Below, piece after piece: positions 7,687 through 11,286 of a DNA stretch of 11,286 nucleotides (position 1 is its first letter; each line of letters begins with the position of its first letter). Below the pieces are notes generated by a model. The model was not told where the DNA came from, ran no database searches, and worked only from the letters and a program-made list of their open reading frames with translations. The stretch spans positions 1 to 11,286 of the forward strand of contig JAWXTX010000089.1 in NCBI GenBank assembly GCA_044433165.1, in the 5' to 3' direction. The translations under genes and the position numbers were made by a program. The DNA comes from Ferrimonas sp044433165. Lineage in GTDB: Bacteria; Pseudomonadota; Gammaproteobacteria; Enterobacterales; Shewanellaceae.

Positions 7687-8442
7687 ATGTTGGAATTTAA
7701 GATTGAGCCGAACGCCTTAGCCAATAAGGTCATATTGGTGACCGGTGCCGGTTCTGGAATTGGCCGTACGGCGGCATTAAGTTATGCAGCAGCCGGAGCG
7801 ACTGTGGTATTACTGGGGCGCACCACCAGTAAATTAGAGCAGGTCTATGATGAAATTATCACCCTACCCAACCACGCCATTCCTGCGATTGTGCCACTGG
7901 ATCTGCAAGGGGCGACTGAAGCGCATTACGCTGAATTAGCACATACCATTCAAACGCAGTTTGGCCGGCTTGATGGCCTTTTACATAACGCCTCACTGTT
8001 AGGCGCACTAACCCCTTTTGAACAGATCCCACAGGCGATGTTCCAAGAAGTGATGCAGGTGAATGTCAGCGCGGGATTCCTGCTAACTAAACACCTATTA
8101 CCGCTATTAAAAATGGCACAACACAGCGCCATCATTTTTACCTCCTCGGGGGTTGGCCGACACGGCCGTGCCTATTGGGGGCCTTACGCCATTTCCAAAT
8201 TTGCTACCGAAGGCATGATGCAAACGTTAGCCGATGAACTGGCTGGCACCCATGTTCGCTGTAATGCCATCAATCCCGGTGCCACACGCACCGCCATGCG
8301 AGCCAGTGCCTTTCCCGCAGAAGATCCTCGCCAGTTAAAAACCACAGCGGATATCATGCCGCTTTATCTGTATTTAATGAGTGACCACAGCAAAGAGATT
8401 AATGGCCAAAGTTTAGACGCCCAGCCAAAACCCGTGCTATAA
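7687..8442 (+). CDS. yciK: YciK-family short-chain dehydrogenase/reductase
   Basis: Cytoplasmic NAD(P)-dependent oxidoreductase of the classical SDR fold; the physiological substrate of YciK is not established. The 251-aa protein carries the cofactor motif TGAGSGIG (residues 19-26), the NA motif in LHNAS, the catalytic Ser154 in TSSGVG, and Tyr167 and Lys171 in YAISK. The C-terminal part (INPGATRTAMRASAFP and ADIMPLYL) matches E. coli YciK very closely. I chose the ATG at 7687 because AAGGGA lies six bases upstream; a GTG at 7666 in frame has no ribosome site. It diverges from the lipase gene across a 260-bp gap. In E. coli yciK sits beside sohB and btuR; here the lipase separates it from sohB and no btuR is present. 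Confidence 0.94.
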   Translation: MLEFKIEPNALANKVILVTGAGSGIGRTAALSYAAAGATVVLLGRTTSKLEQVYDEIITLPNHAIPAIVPLDLQGATEAHYAELAHTIQTQFGRLDGLLHNASLLGALTPFEQIPQAMFQEVMQVNVSAGFLLTKHLLPLLKMAQHSAIIFTSSGVGRHGRAYWGPYAISKFATEGMMQTLADELAGTHVRCNAINPGATRTAMRASAFPAEDPRQLKTTADIMPLYLYLMSDHSKEINGQSLDAQPKPVL

Positions 8443-8529
8443 GGGGCCGCAAGCCGACAAACCAGACCACTTTAGGATTCGTGCGGATCAGTTAACGATC
8501 GCTTGACCGATCTTTTGAGTAAGACACAG

Positions 8530-8559
8530 TCCGAGTTTCCTACAGGAGCTCGGATTTTT
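8530..8559 (+). terminator. Rho-independent terminator after yciK
   Basis: TCCGAG pairs with CTCGGA. Within that loop TCC pairs with GGA around TACA, and the hairpin is followed immediately by TTTTT. It lies 88 bp downstream of the yciK stop codon and is well formed for that role. The 3' side of the stem contains AGGAG, which could also serve as the ribosome site of the small ORF at 8560. Confidence 0.7.
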
Positions 8560-8730
8560 ATGCTGCTTAGCCAAGTAGCCAGACATACCGAAGACGGTAA
8601 GCTCGTTCTATCGGGAAATGAAACGGCACATACTGAACGGTGGGGCGTGTTGTTGGCTCACAACATGCGGCGTTATGTCTTATCGATGGGCTTCCGCTTT
8701 GCCTCTGATCTCACCGAGGGATCAGCCTAA
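8560..8730 (+). CDS. Doubtful small ORF, 56 aa, unrecognised
   Basis: The ATG-initiated frame encodes a mostly polar protein with one GKLVLSG strand-like stretch and a HNMRRYVLSMGF segment that could be a short amphipathic helix. I recognise no family; a distant resemblance to YciN (the pattern DGKLVLSGN against NGVLVFTGD) is too weak to rely on. The nearest Shine-Dalgarno (AGGAG, 8544-8548) is 11 bases from the ATG and buried in the yciK terminator. Codon use includes AGA, CTA, two CGG and two GGA, which look less typical than in neighbouring genes. The frame extends upstream to a TTG at 8503 with no ribosome site. It may be a chance ORF. Confidence 0.25.
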   Translation: MLLSQVARHTEDGKLVLSGNETAHTERWGVLLAHNMRRYVLSMGFRFASDLTEGSA

Positions 8731-8774
8731 AGTCATTATGGGGATAGTAGCGATGGTTGATGCTTATTTTTTGC

Positions 8775-8836
8775 CGACAAGGCGAGAACGACACGATCCA
8801 AGAGCCGCAAAAAATACGCGATAAGGCGAGCACCAA
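8775..8836. repeat. Imperfect 18-bp direct repeat
   Basis: Copies at 8775-8792 and 8819-8836 match at 14 of 18 positions, with a perfect AAGGCGAG core in each. The copies are offset by 44 bp, about four helical turns, so both cores would face the same side of the DNA. They lie in the spacer upstream of the VF530 gene. Function is unknown; a protein-binding site is one possibility and chance is another. Confidence 0.35.
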
Positions 8837-8942
8837 CCAAAAAAGATCAATCAGCTTAACGGGCTGGCATTACACCCTAGAGTGGCTTTTTTTAGTATGA
8901 TTGCCAACATTTGCAGCACTTACACTGATAACGAGGTTGCCC

Positions 8943-9158
8943 ATGGCATCACAACCCAATAACCCATTGCATGGGATCACTCTTGAGCAAATCGTTACCC
9001 AATTGGTCACTTGGTATGGCTGGGATGAATTAGCAGAACAGATCCCTGTACGCTGCTTTATTCACGATCCGTCCATCAAATCGAGCCTAAAATTTTTACG
9101 ACGCACGCCTTGGGCACGAGAAAAAGTCGAGCAGCTCTACCTTAAAACTTGCGATTAA
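8943..9158 (+). CDS. VF530/DUF2132 small DNA-binding protein
   Basis: This 71-aa protein belongs to the VF530 family, named for a Vibrio fischeri protein and described as DNA-binding; its cellular role is poorly known. The family signature spans almost the whole length: NNPLHGITLE near the start, YGWDEL in the middle, then DPSIKSSLKFLRRTPWAREK and a terminal VEQLYL. The run of K and R in the SLKFLRRTPWAREK section would suit nucleic-acid contact. The ATG at 8943 has GAGG six bases upstream. The frame opens earlier, at a TTG (8901), but the family normally starts a few residues before NNPLHG. It appears monocistronic and converges with ybbP. Confidence 0.92.
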   Translation: MASQPNNPLHGITLEQIVTQLVTWYGWDELAEQIPVRCFIHDPSIKSSLKFLRRTPWAREKVEQLYLKTCD

Positions 9159-9166
9159 CGGCTCAA

Positions 9167-9195
9167 GGGGCGGACGACACCCATACGTACGCCCC
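9167..9195. terminator. Hairpin between convergent VF530 and ybbP genes
   Basis: GGGGCG (9167-9172) pairs with CGCCCC (9190-9195). After one mismatch, ACG pairs with CGT, leaving a 9-nt loop. It lies in the 58-bp gap between two convergent stop codons, where a shared terminator is expected, but neither strand shows a U-run after the stem. It could act with Rho or slow both polymerases. Confidence 0.42.
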
Positions 9196-9216
9196 CTAAG
9201 TTCCCGTTACACAGAC

Positions 9217-11286
9217 TTAATTATGTTGACGAACCAACAGCTCTCGGCAGTTATGGGCCAGTAACCGCCGACAGGCAAAACGGCCAAGGGCACCAATAAA
9301 CAACGCCCCCAGCAACGGAATAGCCCACCACCAATGCCAATGGGGGTTCACAACCAGCTCAAACAGTTGTGTTTTTATCAGCCACAACAACAGCTCTGCA
9401 ATAGCCGTAGCTAATACGCCCGCAACAGCACCAAGCAGCACAAATTCCCAAGTAACCGCACCTCGCAACAAACGCCCTTGCGCCCCCAACGTACGCATAA
9501 TGGCCAATTCCTGACGACGATGCGCCATACCTGCTTCCGTTTGTGCCAGCAGTAACAGCGCCGAAGCCAATGCCACAATAGCCAAAACCCACAATAACGC
9601 TAAGGACACTTGATCCACCACTTGCCGTAATTGCGCAATCATGGCGCCAACATCAATCACCGAGACGGTTGGAAATTGTTGCACCAGCTCCGCCACTAAC
9701 TGCGGCTGCCCTTCAGGATGGAAAAAACTGGCGATATAGGTGGGCATAAATGAGGCAAGCGACGCTTTAGGAAAGATCATAAAGAAATTGGGCTGCATGG
9801 TTTCCCAGTTCACCTGACGTATGCTCGTTACTGTTACCGTGATCGTTTGGCCATCAATCACAAACGCCAAGCGATCACCCAGCGTAACCCCTAACCTATC
9901 GGCCACTCGCTGTTCTAGCGACACCTCATCAACGGCGTCTGGGGCAAACCATTCTCCTGCGATCAGTGGGTTATTCGGTGGTAATGTTTCACGGAAGGTT
10001 AAATTCAGTTCGCGCCCAATCCCCCGCGGAGCGTCTTCATCAGGCTCGGCATCTTTACTCACTGCTTGGCGCACCGTCTCACCATTAATGGCACTTAAAC
10101 GGCCACGGATCACTGGGTATAAATCCGTCGCTGCAACTTGCCGCTGCGCCAAAAATGCGCTCATTTCATGCTGCTGTTCCGCTGCAATATTAATCAGAAA
10201 ATGATCTGGCGTTCCTTCCGGCAACTGTTGTTGCCAATCTTCTAAAAGATCATGACGCAGCGCCAATACCGTTAGTAGCAGCATTAATGCCACACTAAAC
10301 CCCACCAGTTGCACCAAATTGCTCCGCGCGCGACGGCGTAAACCCGCTAAAGCCAATTGCAACGCAGAGCCAGTACGAACACCCAGTTGTCGCCCCCAAG
10401 CCAGCATCGCAAACCCCAACAGCGCCAATACGAAAGCTAACGCGGCAACGCCCAGCAGCAATACCCAAGTCAGGGTAAAATCACCGCTGTAAAGCCACGC
10501 TAACGCAGCCAACGCCAAAACGGCGGCCACACCATTAAGCCAACCAGCCAAGCCCATTGGCTCAATATTACGGCGTAAAACGCGCATGGGGGGGATCCGC
10601 AATAAACGCAGCATCGGGTACAGTGTGAAGCCTAAGGCCGCAATCACGCCCGTGGCGCAGCCAAGCCACAGCGGCCGCACCGTAAATTGGTGGTTCCCTA
10701 ATTGCAGCGACTCAGGCAGAAGCTGGAACATACCGAACGCTGAGGCATAGCCCAGCAACAGCCCTAAGGCGATAGCAAACAGGGCCGTTAAACCAAGATG
10801 CAGCGCAAAGATCTCTTGGATCTGTCGATGACGAGCGCCAAGCGTTTTAAACATAGCAACTGCATCATAGTGACGTTGGCAATAACGCTGCGCTGCCACT
10901 CCAATCGCAGTACAGGCCAAGGCGATGCCTAGTAATGTGGCCAACAACATAAACTGCTCGGCACGGCCAAGCGCGCGCGCCAATGGCGAGTCTTGGGTAT
11001 GAACGTCAATCCAGCGCTGTGAAGACGTCAGCTGAGGCATCACCCACTTCCCAAATTCAGTAAGCTGGCGTTCGGTACCACTAAATTGATAAAACCAAGT
11101 AAGGCGGCTCCCGGGTTGAATAATACCCGTGCTCGCCACATCAGCCAGATTCATGAGCACCACAGGCGCCGATGCAAACACATTGAAGCCACCATCCGGC
11201 AAACGCGCAAAGCTGCCTGAAATGGCCAATTCCGCCTGCCCAATTTCCGCGATGTTTTCCGTAGCTAGGTGTTGCAAACGGCTGTC
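9217..11286 (-). CDS. ybbP: YbbP, FtsX-like ABC transporter permease (N-terminus cut by window edge)
   Basis: Large inner-membrane permease of the MacB/FtsX-related group, expected to pair with the ATPase YbbA; its substrate is not established. The frame is open from the stop at 9217 to the right edge (689 residues visible), and the first visible residues match E. coli YbbP at about position 130 or later, so roughly 130-170 N-terminal residues are missing. Two FtsX domains are visible, each a membrane segment followed by a conserved patch: YDAVAMFKTLGARHRQI in the first and RRQELAIMRTLGAQGRLLR in the second. Further membrane segments and a periplasmic section (with GRELNLTFRETLPPNNPLIAG) lie between. 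The TTG at 11277 is internal, not a start. In E. coli the upstream neighbours are ybbA and tesA; the same may hold to the right of this window. Confidence 0.93.
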   Translation of the reverse strand, partial: DSRLQHLATENIAEIGQAELAISGSFARLPDGGFNVFASAPVVLMNLADVASTGIIQPGSRLTWFYQFSGTERQLTEFGKWVMPQLTSSQRWIDVHTQDSPLARALGRAEQFMLLATLLGIALACTAIGVAAQRYCQRHYDAVAMFKTLGARHRQIQEIFALHLGLTALFAIALGLLLGYASAFGMFQLLPESLQLGNHQFTVRPLWLGCATGVIAALGFTLYPMLRLLRIPPMRVLRRNIEPMGLAGWLNGVAAVLALAALAWLYSGDFTLTWVLLLGVAALAFVLALLGFAMLAWGRQLGVRTGSALQLALAGLRRRARSNLVQLVGFSVALMLLLTVLALRHDLLEDWQQQLPEGTPDHFLINIAAEQQHEMSAFLAQRQVAATDLYPVIRGRLSAINGETVRQAVSKDAEPDEDAPRGIGRELNLTFRETLPPNNPLIAGEWFAPDAVDEVSLEQRVADRLGVTLGDRLAFVIDGQTITVTVTSIRQVNWETMQPNFFMIFPKASLASFMPTYIASFFHPEGQPQLVAELVQQFPTVSVIDVGAMIAQLRQVVDQVSLALLWVLAIVALASALLLLAQTEAGMAHRRQELAIMRTLGAQGRLLRGAVTWEFVLLGAVAGVLATAIAELLLWLIKTQLFELVVNPHWHWWWAIPLLGALFIGALGRFACRRLLAHNCRELLVRQHN

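Larger units (their letters stand above)
8443..8942. other. Gene-poor 500-bp spacer between yciK and the VF530 gene
   Basis: Apart from the yciK terminator, one doubtful small ORF and an imperfect direct repeat, nothing recognisable is present. There is no trace of btuR or yciN, no tRNA, and no transposase relic that I can identify. A minor inverted repeat (8497-8501 with 8508-8512, followed by TTTT) lies just before the main terminator. A possible -10 (TATGAT, 8896-8901) precedes the VF530 gene but lacks a convincing -35. Confidence 0.5.

Noticed and set aside
8618..8824. A 68-codon plus-strand frame in the yciK-VF530 spacer
   Set aside because: It overlaps the other small frame, lacks a ribosome site, and its Trp/Cys-rich, basic composition matches no family I know.
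8870..8901. A promoter for the VF530 gene (TTACAC and TATGAT)
   Set aside because: The -10 is fair, but the spacing to the best -35-like hexamer is 20 bp and the match is poor, so it is mentioned only in the spacer entry.
9821..10204. A 127-codon plus-strand frame inside ybbP
   Set aside because: It is antisense to a conserved section of YbbP. Its low-complexity Ser/Ala/Thr composition is what an antisense frame over this gene would give.
1..11286. CRISPR arrays, tRNA or rRNA genes, defence-system or toxin-antitoxin genes
   Set aside because: I saw no regularly spaced repeats, no cloverleaf-like sequence and no domains typical of defence or toxin-antitoxin genes on either strand.

Overview
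The window looks like a chromosomal segment of a gammaproteobacterium. The gene set (SohB, YciK, YbbP, a DUF2132/VF530-type protein and a Pla-1/VolA-type surface lipase) fits the Vibrionales. The moderate GC content of most of the window would suit a genus such as Salinivibrio or a relative, but the genus is a guess. Positions 1 to about 1.62 kb are clearly more AT-rich than the rest and differ in character from the chromosomal genes that follow.

Layout, left to right. (1) Positions 1-1578 hold one open frame on the minus strand that runs off the left edge. It has two Cys4 zinc-ribbon-like motifs, a helix-turn-helix-like stretch and an RNase-H-like region, so it is probably a DDE-type transposase or insertion-element protein. 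It is preceded by a 35-bp imperfect inverted repeat (1586-1620) carrying opposed extended -10 boxes, and then by a rightward terminator-like hairpin (1664-1687). (2) Positions 1721-4706, minus strand: an exporter-type half ABC transporter and sohB (S49 membrane peptidase, TTG start). (3) Positions 4904-7426, minus strand: a large lipoprotein lipase of the Pla-1/cef (VolA) family, with a strong terminator at 4840-4863 and a leader that can form two competing hairpins. (4) Positions 7687-8442, plus strand: yciK, a short-chain dehydrogenase, diverging from the lipase and followed by a terminator. (5) A 500-bp spacer (8443-8942) with one doubtful small ORF and an imperfect direct repeat. (6) Positions 8943-9158, plus strand: a 71-aa VF530/DUF2132 DNA-binding protein. 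(7) Positions 9217-11286, minus strand: ybbP, a FtsX-like permease lacking its N-terminus at the right edge; its ATPase partner (ybbA) is probably outside the window.

Most of the genes act at the envelope: an exporter, an inner-membrane protease, a predicted outer-membrane lipase and a MacB-like permease. Nothing shows that they form one pathway. The parts least explained by known families are the left-edge element with its palindromic end, the lipase leader, and the yciK-VF530 spacer with its buried ribosome-binding site.
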